Shown piece after piece: positions 20,826-30,523 of a DNA stretch of 64,000 nt; position 1 is the stretch's first letter; the number at the start of each line of letters is the position of its first letter. Both the position numbers and the translations under genes were made by a program. This DNA is from Porphyra umbilicalis (taxonomy: Eukaryota > Rhodophyta > Bangiophyceae > Bangiales > Bangiaceae): contig KV918863.1 in NCBI GenBank assembly GCA_002049455.2, positions 62,001-126,000 of the forward strand. The letters are read 5' to 3'. The notes below the pieces were generated by a model. That model had not been told where the DNA came from. It searched no databases and saw nothing but the letters and a program-made list of their open reading frames with translations.

Positions 20826-21096
20826 TATTCCAGGCCAGACCCGGTGATAGGCATGGCACGGAAAAGCGCAAAGTACATAAAGTATTAACGCATTTTGTAC
20901 AGTACATAAAAAAAGTGGAGGCGAGAACCAACCAGTTCACGAGAAACACTCTTGCACGCGACCTTGTCCGCGGACACTCCCCGGATCCGGGGAGTGTCTG
21001 TCCTCACACCGACTCGAGCCGCCCCGACCCCCCGGTCCGGCGCCCCAGCCCGCGACGACCCTCGCGTCCCCCCCCCCCCCCTCCCCCCCCCCCACC

Positions 21097-21186
21097 ATGC
21101 CCCCCTCGTCGCCGTCCCCCTCTGCCCGCTCCGCCGCCCTCGACGCCGCCCTCACCGCCGCCACCGCCGACGGCGCCGCCGCGTGG

Positions 21187-21218
<32 letters not shown>

Positions 21219-21784
21219 GGCGCTCGCCGCCGCCGCGCGGCTCACGGCGGCGGCGCTCGCCCCCCCCCCCCCCCCCACTTTTCGGCCGGCGGCGGCGGCG
21301 CGGGGCCCGCCCCGCACGCCCCCCCCTCATCCGTGGCGGCGGCGCTCATCCCCGCCCGCGTCGGGCGGTTGGAAGCGCAGCTCGCGGCCGCGCACGGTCG
21401 GGTGGCGGCGCTCGGCGACGCGGCGTCGGCGGCGGCAGCGGCGGCGACGGCGGCGGGCGCGGCGTGGGCCGCCGCCGCCCCGCGGCTGCCGGCGCCGACG
21501 TGGGCCCCCGCCGCGTCTGGTGGCCCCACCCCCACGGCCGTGGGGCCCGTGGAGGTTGTGACCGGCCTCGAGGGCGCCGCGGCGGTGGCGGCGCGCCTGC
21601 GGCGCGGCTGGGAAGCGTGGCTGCGCCGCACGTACGAGGCGCTCGACGTGTACCCGCCGCCGTTGGACGGGCGGGGGGGGGTGACGTCGACGCGGCGGCC
21701 GTGCGCGCCGTGTCTGACTGGTTTGAGCTCCTCGCCGCCGCGCGGGAGGTGTCAGAGGTCGCCCTCAAGGTGCGCCGTGTGTGA
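21097..21784 (+). CDS. Hypothetical Ala-rich coiled-coil-like protein, frames joined across homopolymers
   Basis: ATG at 21097 begins MPPSSPSPSARSAALDAALT in one frame until a 17-C run (21260-21276). The protein-like signal continues in another frame (IPARVGRLEAQLAAAHGRVA, later LRRGWEAWLRRTYEALDVYP) until a 9-G run (21673-21681), and finishes in the third frame as AAAVRAVSDWFELLAAAREV before a stop at 21784. GTGCGC near the end could be a splice donor. Heptad-like Ala/Leu spacing suggests helices. No family is recognised. It is either a gene with homopolymer errors or a pseudogene. Confidence 0.35.
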
Positions 21785-22948
21785 ATGGTGGGTGGGGGGG
21801 GGGGGGGGGAGGGGTTTGGCGACCCACACGCACCCGTCGGCCGCCGGTCGGCGCGGGGCGTCGGGCAGAGGGGGGGAGGGCGCCCCGCGCAACGGCGGCG
21901 GGGGGCTGCTGCCGCGGCGTGGACGCGCGGGTGCGCCGCGGGCGCCGCGGGCGCGGCGCGGCGGCGGCGGCGGCGACGGCGGCGGCGGCGCCACCGCCGC
22001 CGCCGCCCACGGTGCCGCCGCGCGTCCTCCCCGGCGCCGCCCCTGTGACGGCCGGCGGCTCGGCAGCGTCGCGGCCCGCCGTCGCCCGCGGCGGCTGCGC
22101 GCGTGCGCCGGCCGCAGGGCCAGACGCCGGTCGGGCGTGGGCGGGCGGGCGTGACGCGCCAACGGCTGCCGGCCGCCGGCGTGCCGTCGGCCGGCACGCC
22201 GGCGGCGGCGGGGGTGGTGGCGGCGGTGGGAGTGGTGGCAGCGGCGGGAGTGGCGACGGCTGCAGGAATGGGGGCAGCGGCGGGAGTGGCGGCAGCGGCG
22301 GGAGTGGCGACGGCTGCAGGAATGGTGGCAGCGGCGGGAGTGGCGACGGCGGGCCCGCACCGCTTCCTCCCGACGTGTGGCTGTCCCAACGCGAGGATGT
22401 TTGGGCATATGTACTGGTAGTGTTTTCTGCGCTGCTGCGCATCGCTGCATCACAGCCGTCCGCGCAGCTCAACGCACGCCCCCCCCCCCCCCATGAGACT
22501 TGCTTTCATCCTCCCCAACCCCCGTCCGTCCCTCGCCCCTCCACCTACAGTCCGTCTCACTTTATTAGACGCATGAGAAACGGTTCCTCGGGGAACATGC
22601 CATAGCTCAGGTGCGACGACGGTTTTTGACATGCGGGCTTCTCCAGCTGGGTAGAGGTACTCTCTACCTTTATTTTTGTCTAAGATGACACGCTTCGGCT
22701 CATGGGAAGCGCTCGAAACGAGTGCCCCCTCTCTGGGATCAGAAAGATAAGATGCCATGACGTCGATCGTCGGTACGACAGAGAGCCCACACGCCAATAT
22801 GCTGGACCTACTGCACTTCACGTCCAGAGCGCGGCTTCAGAAGGCTCAAAACCCTTCATCCAAGCCATTGTCACAGTTTGAAGATGGTCGGAGCATGCAC
22901 ACCAACGACGCGCCCGATACATGCGGCGTCTGAATGTATGAGAATGAC
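21785..22948. other. G-rich tract and intergenic region, no supported gene
   Basis: The first part is G/C-runs and GGC repeats. The last 450 bp has ordinary composition and no ORF of note. Confidence 0.4.
22205..22352 (+). repeat. GGCAGCGGCGGGAGTGGCGA-type minisatellite
   Basis: Units of about 15 bp (GGCAGCGGCGGGAGT), some with a longer insert (GACGGCTGCAGGAATGG), repeat about nine times. Read in frame they give Gly/Ser repeats, but there is no sign of selection for coding. Confidence 0.8.
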
Positions 22949-23918
22949 TTAGGACTGCTTCTCCGCGTGCTCCTCTGCCATCTTGCGGCTCGCCTTGAGG
23001 GCGTCGTACGCCCCCCGTGGGGGCGTAAAGCCGAGCGCCCGCTGCATGTTGCCCTTGAGCGCCATCGTCGCCACCGCATACACAAACGCAAACGACGCGT
23101 CGGTCGCGTCGCCGCCGTCGCCCAACCCCCGTCGCGTCATGCCGTGGAAGAAGGGCGGCGCCGCAAACGGCAGCCGCGCCACCACCGTCCCCGCGTACGC
23201 CGACGACAGGAAGCGGTAGGCGAGGAAGAGGACGGCGGAGGTGGTGAGGCTGACGCCCGTGCGCGTCGGCGAGCTGAGCGCCGACGAGGCCGTTTTGAGG
23301 TCCTCCGTCAGGCCCGCCAGGCGCTTTTCTTGCGCCTTGCGCCGGTGGGCGGGCTCGATGGTGGCTTCCTCGCGGGCGACTGAGACGGGGGGGAGGGGAA
23401 GGCAAGCAGACAGTGAGGAGGGGGGGGGGACACAAAGACATGGAGGGAGGGGTTGGGGGATACAGGCGAGCGACACCCAGGAGGGGAGCGTACCGCAAAC
23501 AACAAACCGAGTAGAGCGTCAGCATGTGACACAGCCAGCACACGGGAGATACATAGCAGCACATCCCAGGCGAGCGCGTGCCACACAGACACCACCCGCA
23601 CCTGCACAAGTCGCACTCAATGGCACCGGCCAAGCCGGGACGGCACACGCATACACAACCACGCCGCACCCCACAGCCGCTACCCCACGCAACTCACCCC
23701 CGCGCACCCCAAAAACACGTACGTCGCTCCGCCAGCACCTTGACGCGCGCCTTGGCCGCCTGGTACTCCTCCTTGCGGTACACCATGGCCCACGTAAACG
23801 CTTCCATGGCCAGCGCCAGCACCGCCGAAAGGGCCACAATGCCCACCCCAGACCAATAGGAGGGGGGGGTAGTGACTACGTCTGCCGCCGCGGCGGCAGC
23901 AGCGTCGGCGACCGCCAT
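22949..23918 (-). CDS. TMCO1: TMCO1-like ER calcium channel / membrane-protein biogenesis factor (two exons)
   Basis: Exon 1 is 23918-23723 and exon 2 is 23379-22949; the 343-bp intron starts GTACGT and ends CTCAG (phase 1). Splicing gives 208 residues. An N-terminal membrane segment (SGVGIVALSAVLALAMEAFT) precedes WAMVYRKEEYQAAKARVKVL and a charged coiled coil (HRRKAQEKRLAGL). A second hydrophobic segment leads into GTVVARLPFAAPPFFHGMTR and a third segment, DASFAFVYAVATMALKGNMQ, ending near GFTPPRG. These match TMCO1 of the EMC3/DUF106 superfamily throughout (human form 188 or 239 residues). TMCO1 is known as an ER calcium-load-activated channel and a subunit of a ribosome-associated translocon. 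The ATG at 23918 is the first before the membrane segment. The gene looks intact. Confidence 0.92.
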
Positions 23919-24261
23919 GGGGAGGGGACGGGGGGGGAGCGTGGCGGAGGAGTGTACAAGGAGCGGGTGGCGCTGGGAAAAAACAAAAAACCACGAGAGG
24001 CAGCAGAGGCGGCGAGCGACAGCGGGGAGGAGTGCAAGAGCGCTCTTTGCCAAAGGGGGGTCGCGAAACGGGCAGCGGAGGGGAGAGGACGGCGGGGGAA
24101 TAACGCGGGGCGGCCTGTCGAGGCGACCGACCGGGTGGGGGTCGTCCGCAGCGTCGACGGTGGCTGTCTCCACGTGTACATTGGACGACGAAACTTTTGT
24201 GAAAATCCTTCCAACCACTACACTTCAGCCATGCCAACGCGACACGTGGGCAACTCAACGG
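23919..24261. other. Upstream region of the TMCO1-like gene
   Basis: About 340 bp upstream of the ATG with a C-rich minus strand and no gene. No TATA box is evident. It ends at the repeat block that begins near 24262. Confidence 0.4.
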
Positions 24262-24358
24262 CTATGCAGCCCTTCTCCCAAAAATCCCGCACACCTACAG
24301 TACAGTTGCAAAAGAGTTCCAAATCGGCCTCTACGACCCCGCAGAGGCCGATTTTCCC
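24262..24358 (+). repeat. Left arm of an inverted repeat plus a short hairpin
   Basis: About 55 bp from 24265 (CTTCTCCCAAAAATCCCGCA ... AGTTGCAAAAGAGTTC) reappear in inverted orientation at 25070-25125. Next to it, AAATCGGCCTCT and AGAGGCCGATTT form a hairpin (24321-24355). Confidence 0.75.
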
Positions 24359-25066
24359 TGGCCTTTAGGACAGGGTGCTCTCAAAGTGTAGTGATGCACA
24401 CATATACTTAGATCAAGGGACTTGCTCTCCGTTTCAGAGGTGGCAGTCTGCATTCGTGTCCTCAGGGATCTGAGGGCGTGTCAGTGTTGGAAGGGTCGCG
24501 ATGACGCTAAAAACGAATGGAGTTACGTGGCTGAGAAGGACTGTCCTGCCACAGGGGTCACTGGGCCCGGACGGCGCCTGCCCCCGTGCCCCCTCTACCG
24601 CCCCGAGTTGCGCGCGGTGACCGCGCGCAGCGACTTCCGGGGCTTGACGCGCCCACGATGACCCGCGGGTGATCGTGCCTGCGCGCCGTCTTCTGTTGCG
24701 GCGGCGCGTCGGCGGTCGCTGACGCCATCTAGCGGCGCGGTTTCAGGCGCCTCGTCGCGCGGCGATCAGTCCCATCCGCCCGCCCGTGCGACGTTTTGGC
24801 CGCCCTGCCCGCCGTGCGCAGGTGCGCTGCGCGGTGGAGTGACGGCCTCGCCCGTGGGCGCCGCGCGACGCCGGCGGGCCGCCGCCGCTGCGGTGGCGGA
24901 GGCGGCACCTCTTTCCCCGCCCGACGCCCCCCCCACCACGGCAACGTGGCTGTACGTGCCCCCGTGCGCGCTCGCGGCCATAGAGCCGGCCGGCGTGCCC
25001 GGTGTCAATGCGTCGCCGAGCGCGCCACCGCCCTGAAGGCCAGGGTATTGCACGCACGTGCCTGGA
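24356..25066 (+). repeat. 0.7-kb repeat, unit 1
   Basis: It begins CCCTGGCCTTTAGGACAG and ends GGCCAGGGTATTGCACGCAC, with unit 2 at 25162-25857. Near each end is the inverted decamer CCCTGGCCTT/AAGGCCAGGG. It is flanked by the inverted arms at 24265 and 25070, so unit 1 with its arms may be one transposon-like insertion. Minus-strand frames of 130-220 codons are open in both units, but they read Ala/Arg-rich. Confidence 0.8.
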
Positions 25067-25161
25067 ATCGAACTCTTTTGCAACTGTTGCAGTGCGGGAT
25101 TTTTGGGAGACCGGCTGTATGACGATGGGGACGCTGGCGTCCATCGCGCAAGCCGCGAATT

Positions 25162-25857
25162 CCCTGGCCTTTAGGACAGGGTGCTCTCAAAGTGTAGTGA
25201 TGCACACATATACTTAGAACAAGGGACTTCCTCTCCGTTTCAGAGGTGGCAGTCTGCATTCGTGTCCTCAGAGATCTGAGGGCGTGTCAGCGTCGGAAGG
25301 GTCGCGATGACGCTAAAAGCGAATAGAGTTACGTGGCTGAGAAGGACTGTCCTGCCACAGGGGTCACTGAGCCCGGACGGCGCCTGCCCCCCTGCCTCCC
25401 CCCACCGCCCCGAGTTGCGCGCGGCGACCGCGCGCAGCGACTTCTGGGGTTCGAAGCGCCCACGATGAACCGCGGGTGATCGTGCCTGCGCGCCAGCTTC
25501 TGTTGCGGCGGCGCGTCGGCGGTTGCTTACGCCATCTACCGGTGCGGTTAGAGGCGCCCCGTCGCGTGGCAGTCGATCCCACCCGCCCGCCGGTGCGCCG
25601 TGTTGGCCGCCCAGCTCGCTGCGTGCAGGTGCGCTGCGCGGCGGGGTGATGGCCCCGCCCGTGAGCGTTGCACCACGCCGGCGGGCCGCCGCCGCTGCGG
25701 CGGCAGCGGCGGCACCCCTTTCCTCGCCCCACGCCCCCCCCGCGTACGTGTCCCCGTGTGTGCTCGCGGCCATGCAGCCGGTCGGCGTGTACGGTGGCGA
25801 TGCGTCGCCGAGCGCGCCCGCGCCTTGAAGGCCAGGGTATTGCACGCACGTGCCTGG
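25162..25857 (+). repeat. 0.7-kb repeat, unit 2
   Basis: Direct copy of 24356-25066 with scattered substitutions and small indels, separated from it by about 95 bp. Its right end continues into a different repeat family. Confidence 0.8.
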
Positions 25858-27655
25858 ATCATCTGGGCATCTCCACCAAAGGAGCCAACCGTCCAACCCA
25901 ACGGCCACGTGTGCACAACGTGTGGTGCTGTCACTGGCTCTCCAAACGCAGAGCCAAAACTAAGCAGATCACGTCTCAAACTTGGGCTCGTCTCGACGTC
26001 TCTGGCGGTGGGCCTCTTTTGTGGCACGCCAGTATTCCCACAGATGCACTACAGAGAATCTCCATGACTGCCAGATCGTCTCGCAACTGTCTGCAAGCCA
26101 CGGGTCAGGCTTTCCATTGGCTTTCGTGGTTTGAACAGGGAACCAGGGGTTGGCCAAACGACTCGGGGCGTCTCCAAACAGGCCTGTTTGGAGTGGCGCT
26201 GCCGTTCAAGCTCCAAAAGAAGGGCGATCCCGCGAGGCCACCACGAGATGTACTAAGGGATTAGAAAATGTGAACCGGTCTATGGTGCGTGTCCCAAAAA
26301 TGAGACATCGCGGTTTTTTCTTTTTTTCTTGGTCCACTGGCCTTCTGCAACGGTCCGATAATGTAATGTGACCCACTCGGTCCCACTGTGATTCCAGAAC
26401 AGCCCCTGACAGTGTTAGCAGAGGTGGCACATCCTGACGTGTCATGGAGGAAAGTGTCATTCATTGTAACTTCGACAGGTGACAATCACGCGGCCCAATC
26501 AAATGCACAGATACTAGAGCAGGCATGTGCTGACAGTTCGTGCACGAAGAAAAGGGCACGACCTTACCAATAAAAACGTGAAAAAGACCCCCATGTAGCC
26601 CCCTGTGAAGAAAACACGATTTGGGACACCCCTCATCGAAGCTCCAGTTAGCACATGAGCTTTGGCGTTGCAAACCTGTAACCCAAAGAACCTGAAAAAG
26701 ACTGGCTCCAAGATCGGGGCTATCTGAGAGGTCCACAGAACAGTGCCCACAGGCGGGTACTAAGGAGTTGTCAGCCAAGAACGCGTCGGGAGAGGCTCTT
26801 TCCATGGAGGCCAGTCGAGAATTTTCTCGTACCCCACCCCACCTGCCCCCGTGCAGTGATGTGTCAGTCCTTCAGAAAACGCGCATGTCTCATTTTTGGG
26901 ACACGCACCATATTTTTGGGCCGTCACAGCCCCGTCACACCCTAGTATTGGAGCGGATCCCAGCCACCAGTGCTCCAACCGTCCAAACGGCCAAACGGTG
27001 CCACGTTTGGCTCTTTGGACGGTTGGAGCCATTGGTGGAGACTCTCTGAGATCATGTCCAGCAATGGAGCCAACCGCCCAACCCACCAGCCACGTTTGGA
27101 CAACGTGTGGCCCTGATACTGGCTCTCCAACCGCCGGGCAAAAACTAGGTACATCACGTCTCAATCTTTGGCTGCTGCAGGAGCTCCCAGACAGTGGGCC
27201 TCTTTGGTGGCGGCCCAAGCATCTGCCAAGGTCCTACAATGGATTTGCTCCGATCACAGAGCATCTCGGGACTGTCTGGTCGCCACGGGTCAGCCATCCT
27301 ATTGGCGTTGGATGGCCACGTTCGGAACCATGTTTTAACGGAGCGCTTTGGACTGCCGCTAAACGGGCCTGTTTGGACCTCGGTGCCGTTTCGCTGCCGT
27401 TGAAGCTCCTAAACTAAGAGATCGCGCGGGCCCCACACGAGACCGATTAGAACACTATAATATGTGAGGAAGGGCTATTTTTGGACCGTCACACCCAAGT
27501 TTTGGAGCTCGACCCAGCCACCAATGCCCGGTTGGCCAAACGGAGCCACGTTTGGCCACGTTTGGAGTTTTGGACGGTTGGCTCCATTGCTGGACACGCC
27601 CTGAAGGGCACTTGGGGCGCTCATTGGCATCTGGACACACCGTATCCATACTCGT
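25858..27655 (+). repeat. Tandem repeat of about 563 bp, three partial copies
   Basis: The full unit is about 26913-27475. An earlier partial copy (about 25870-26280) matches its second half (GGAGCCAACCGTCCAACCCA / GGAGCCAACCGCCCAACCCA and onward). A later partial copy (27478-about 27650) matches its start (TTTTTGGACCGTCACACCC). The unit is rich in internal inverted repeats around TTGGACGGTTGGCTCC. It has no coding capacity. The 626-bp MITE copy 2 sits inside the array. Confidence 0.75.
26283..26910 (+). mobile_element. 628-bp non-autonomous TIR transposon (MITE), copy 2
   Basis: The same element as 1636-2261, same orientation, flanked by TA (26281-26282 and 26911-26912). The neighbouring tandem-repeat copy shows the uninterrupted site at 27475-27483 (CTATTTTTGG), which fixes the boundaries and shows that one TA was duplicated. 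No coding region. Confidence 0.92.
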
Positions 27656-27671
27656 GATGTGATGGCGGTTA

Positions 27672-28112
27672 TTGCTGATCCCCCAATTCTGTCCTCGTCG
27701 ACCAGGAACGGTTCCTGGCGGTACGGTTCTTGTGGAACTGGCCATCTATTGGTTAAACGCAGCCGTAAACAGCTGCTCAGCCCGAATCTGAGGCGTCCTA
27801 TTGGCTCTCCCTCCGCCGCTTCCGTGCAGAACCGAGATCCTTCTTTTTCTTGAGATTTTCTTCCGATCACTTCCGTGTGAAGGGAGCAACCGGCCCGCAA
27901 TCGTTGGGATATCGAGATTTTCTGGGAGATACGCAGAAAAGTGCAGAAAAACGAAGGCGTCGATTGTGCGATTGGGGGCCGTACGGGCACATTCTGTAAA
28001 GATCGGGCCGGACATGCACTGCTGTCGGACTGCTCGACCAATGAGAGATCTGCATTCATTGCCGTTCCACTACCGTTCCGGGGCGATGAGGACAGAATTG
28101 GGGGATCAGCAA
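27672..28112 (+). mobile_element. 441-bp MITE with TA target duplication
   Basis: The left end starts TTGCTGATCCCCCAATTCTG and the right end is its reverse complement, about 40 bases with three or four mismatches. TA flanks both sides (27670-27671 and 28113-28114). Different terminal sequence from the other MITEs here. No ORF. Confidence 0.88.
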
Positions 28113-28114
28113 TA

Positions 28115-29539
28115 CAACGGTGGAAAGGACTCTCGCCAACGGCCGCCCAAAACCTCTGCACAAAATATTGCGGGGAAAACCATCATCTGATGGCTCATCA
28201 GGGGGGTTCCGCAAAAAAATGCGGGGTGCATAACACCCAAAACAGCCATTGTGGTCCTGCCCCATTTAAGGAGCACAGCGCGGCGGCGCGCGGAACGCGC
28301 ATCGGAAGGATCTCGGATTTGGTGTGTATCGGGCTGATTGCAGAGGTCCGAAAGAGCTCTTTGGCGACAATGTGGGAGACAGAGAAGTATTAGCCAAAGA
28401 GCTCTCTCAGTTCAATGCGAGAGAGGTCGAACACTGCACTGTTCAGGTGTTTTGAAGAGATCCCTGAGACCACTCTCAATTCCCTGAGAGAGCCGACATC
28501 TGCACCCCAAGCTTCGTTCAAACATTCAAAGAGCACGGCTACGCCCTCTCCCGGTGTCGTCGTCCTCCCGCCCCCGCCCGCCGACCTATCTAGTCACAGC
28601 CCCCCACCACCCGCCTCGTGCACTTCACACCATCACGCAACAACCATCACGCCGACAGCCACCGTCCCACCCCTCGCCCTGCCACACCCACTCTCACAGC
28701 GTCTCTCTCCTCCAACACCACACCTACTCCTACCCCCATCTCGTCCAACACTGCCCACCCCTCGTCCACCCTTCTCCTTCACCCTTCCGGCGCCAAGCCC
28801 ATCCCCGCCACCCCCCTCCACCACCACCCGAATCACGGCCGAAGCCCCCGCTGGTAATCAAAAAGACAAAGTGGCTCATCGCCACCCTCACCGCGGGCGC
28901 CGCCACCATACCACAGCAACGTCGCCTCCCTTACATGGAGTAGACGAGTCCCACCAACGGCGGCGGCACAGAAAGGAGACGCTACGGCGGCGTAAGCCGC
29001 ACCCGCGACCATGAAGCCAGCGTCAGCGGGTGAGGGAGGGGGGCGAGGAAGGAGAGGAGGTCCAAACAAGAAGGGGCAGGCACGAGAACGGTGGGTCAGT
29101 GGGGGCGTGGTAGACACGGAGAGTGGCATGGGTGTGACGGCGGTGAAGAATGCAGAGGTGCGCACGGTCGGCGGAGGTGGCGTGCACTTTGTACCCACAC
29201 CTCCCCAGACGCCACGTGCACGAGAGCCTTCGCGCCCCCGCACCGCCCAGCAGCCCAGACGAGGCACTATGGGGCGGCGGTCGACGACCGACGCGCCAGT
29301 CTCAGCAGAGCACGCGTTGTTTTAATAATCAAACAGAGTAATGTTAAGCTGCGAGGCGGAGGACTGTTTATGGGGGATTTGATGCGTCAGACTGGTGCCT
29401 TCAGCAATAAAGTACGCTCTCTTTGAGCAGGCCTCCAGAGAGCCCTAAAATTGCCTGCCAAAGAGCTCTTTCCGAGTCTCTCACACACCCAAGAGCTCTT
29501 CGGTGTGGAAAAGACAGATGGGAGACTCAGAGTCGGGCC
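28115..29539. other. CCT-rich tract and intergenic sequence, no supported gene
   Basis: 28550-28960 is strongly C-rich on the plus strand (CCACC, CCTC runs) and open in several frames as Pro/Thr/His-rich low complexity. The motif AAAGAGCTCTTTGGC near 28350 recurs in inverted form near 29460 (GCCAAAGAGCTCTTTCCGAG), so the 1.1 kb between could be a TIR element, but the arms are short and there is no target duplication. Confidence 0.4.
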
Positions 29540-29891
29540 CTTACGATGGGCGGCGGCGGGCGGCCGCCCGCCGCGCGGCGGGGGCGGGGGGGGTGGCCGC
29601 GCGCGCGCGCGCGCGTGCGTGCCCCCGCGCCCGCGGACGGGGGGCGGGCGGGCGGTTGCGGGGGCGGCGGCACGGGGCGGCGGTTGTGGCCGCCCCGCTC
29701 GGCGGCGGCGGGCGGCGGCGGCGGCGGGCGGCGGCGTGGCGCGCGTCGTGGTGGCGGCGCCGGCCGACGGGGGGGCGGGGGGGGGGCGGTGTGCCGCCGG
29801 CGGTGTGCACGGGCGCGACGGCGGGGGGGGGGGGGCGGCGGCGGGGCGGACGCCGTGACCACTGGTCGAGCGGGGGGGCGGCGGCGACTGC

Positions 29892-29932
<41 letters not shown>

Positions 29933-30455
29933 CTCGGCGGCGGCGGTGGCGGCGGCGGCGGTGGGGGTGTCGACGGTGGGCACGGCAACCGCGACGGCGG
30001 GGCGGTGGCGGCCGACGCGGTGGTGGTGGGTGGCGGGGGCACCCGACGGGCGTGCCGGCGGCGTCGTGGCCGGCCGCCGTCTGCGCCGTGCCGTCGCCGC
30101 CGTGGCGGGCGGGCGGGGCGGGCGCCGTGGGGTGGGGACGGGGGGGGCTGCGTCGTGCGGCCGTGGCGCGGCCGTGGCGCGGCCGCCGTCTGTGGTGGGG
30201 GGGGCGCCTGATTCGGGTTGGCGGTGGGGGGTGGGGGCGGGGGGGGGGGGGTAGGACCGTCGGCGGCCACGGCCGCGCGCGCGCTGGTGGCGAGGGGGGG
30301 CGACAGCCGCGGGCGGCAGTGCTCTGGTGGGCGCAGGGCCCACCGTCGGGTGCGTGGGGGTCGCGGCCGCCGCGGCGGGTGTGGCGGTGGCCGACACCCC
30401 CGCCGGCGTCCGTGGCCGACGCCAGCGCGTGGGGCCGCGGCAGGGCCGGCGTGAC
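29540..30455. other. Strand-asymmetric G-rich tract
   Basis: About 900 bp almost without A or T, with G far above C on the plus strand and (GGC)n arrays around 29700-30000. Every frame is open in places, with Arg/Gly- or Pro-rich translations, so I call no gene. Many G-quadruplex-capable runs are present. Confidence 0.6.
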
Positions 30456-30465
30456 ACGCAATGTC

Positions 30466-30480
30466 TTTTTTTTTTTTTTT
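30466..30480 (-). other. A15 tract 44 nt downstream of the ankyrin gene stop
   Basis: Fifteen T on the plus strand read as A15 on the coding strand of the ankyrin gene, starting 44 nt after its stop codon. It may be a genomically encoded poly(A) tail of a retrocopy or a simple homopolymer. Confidence 0.5.
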
Positions 30481-30523
30481 GTCCCCCTTCCCCCCATCCA
30501 TGAGACGAGGCCCGCGTCGGCGC

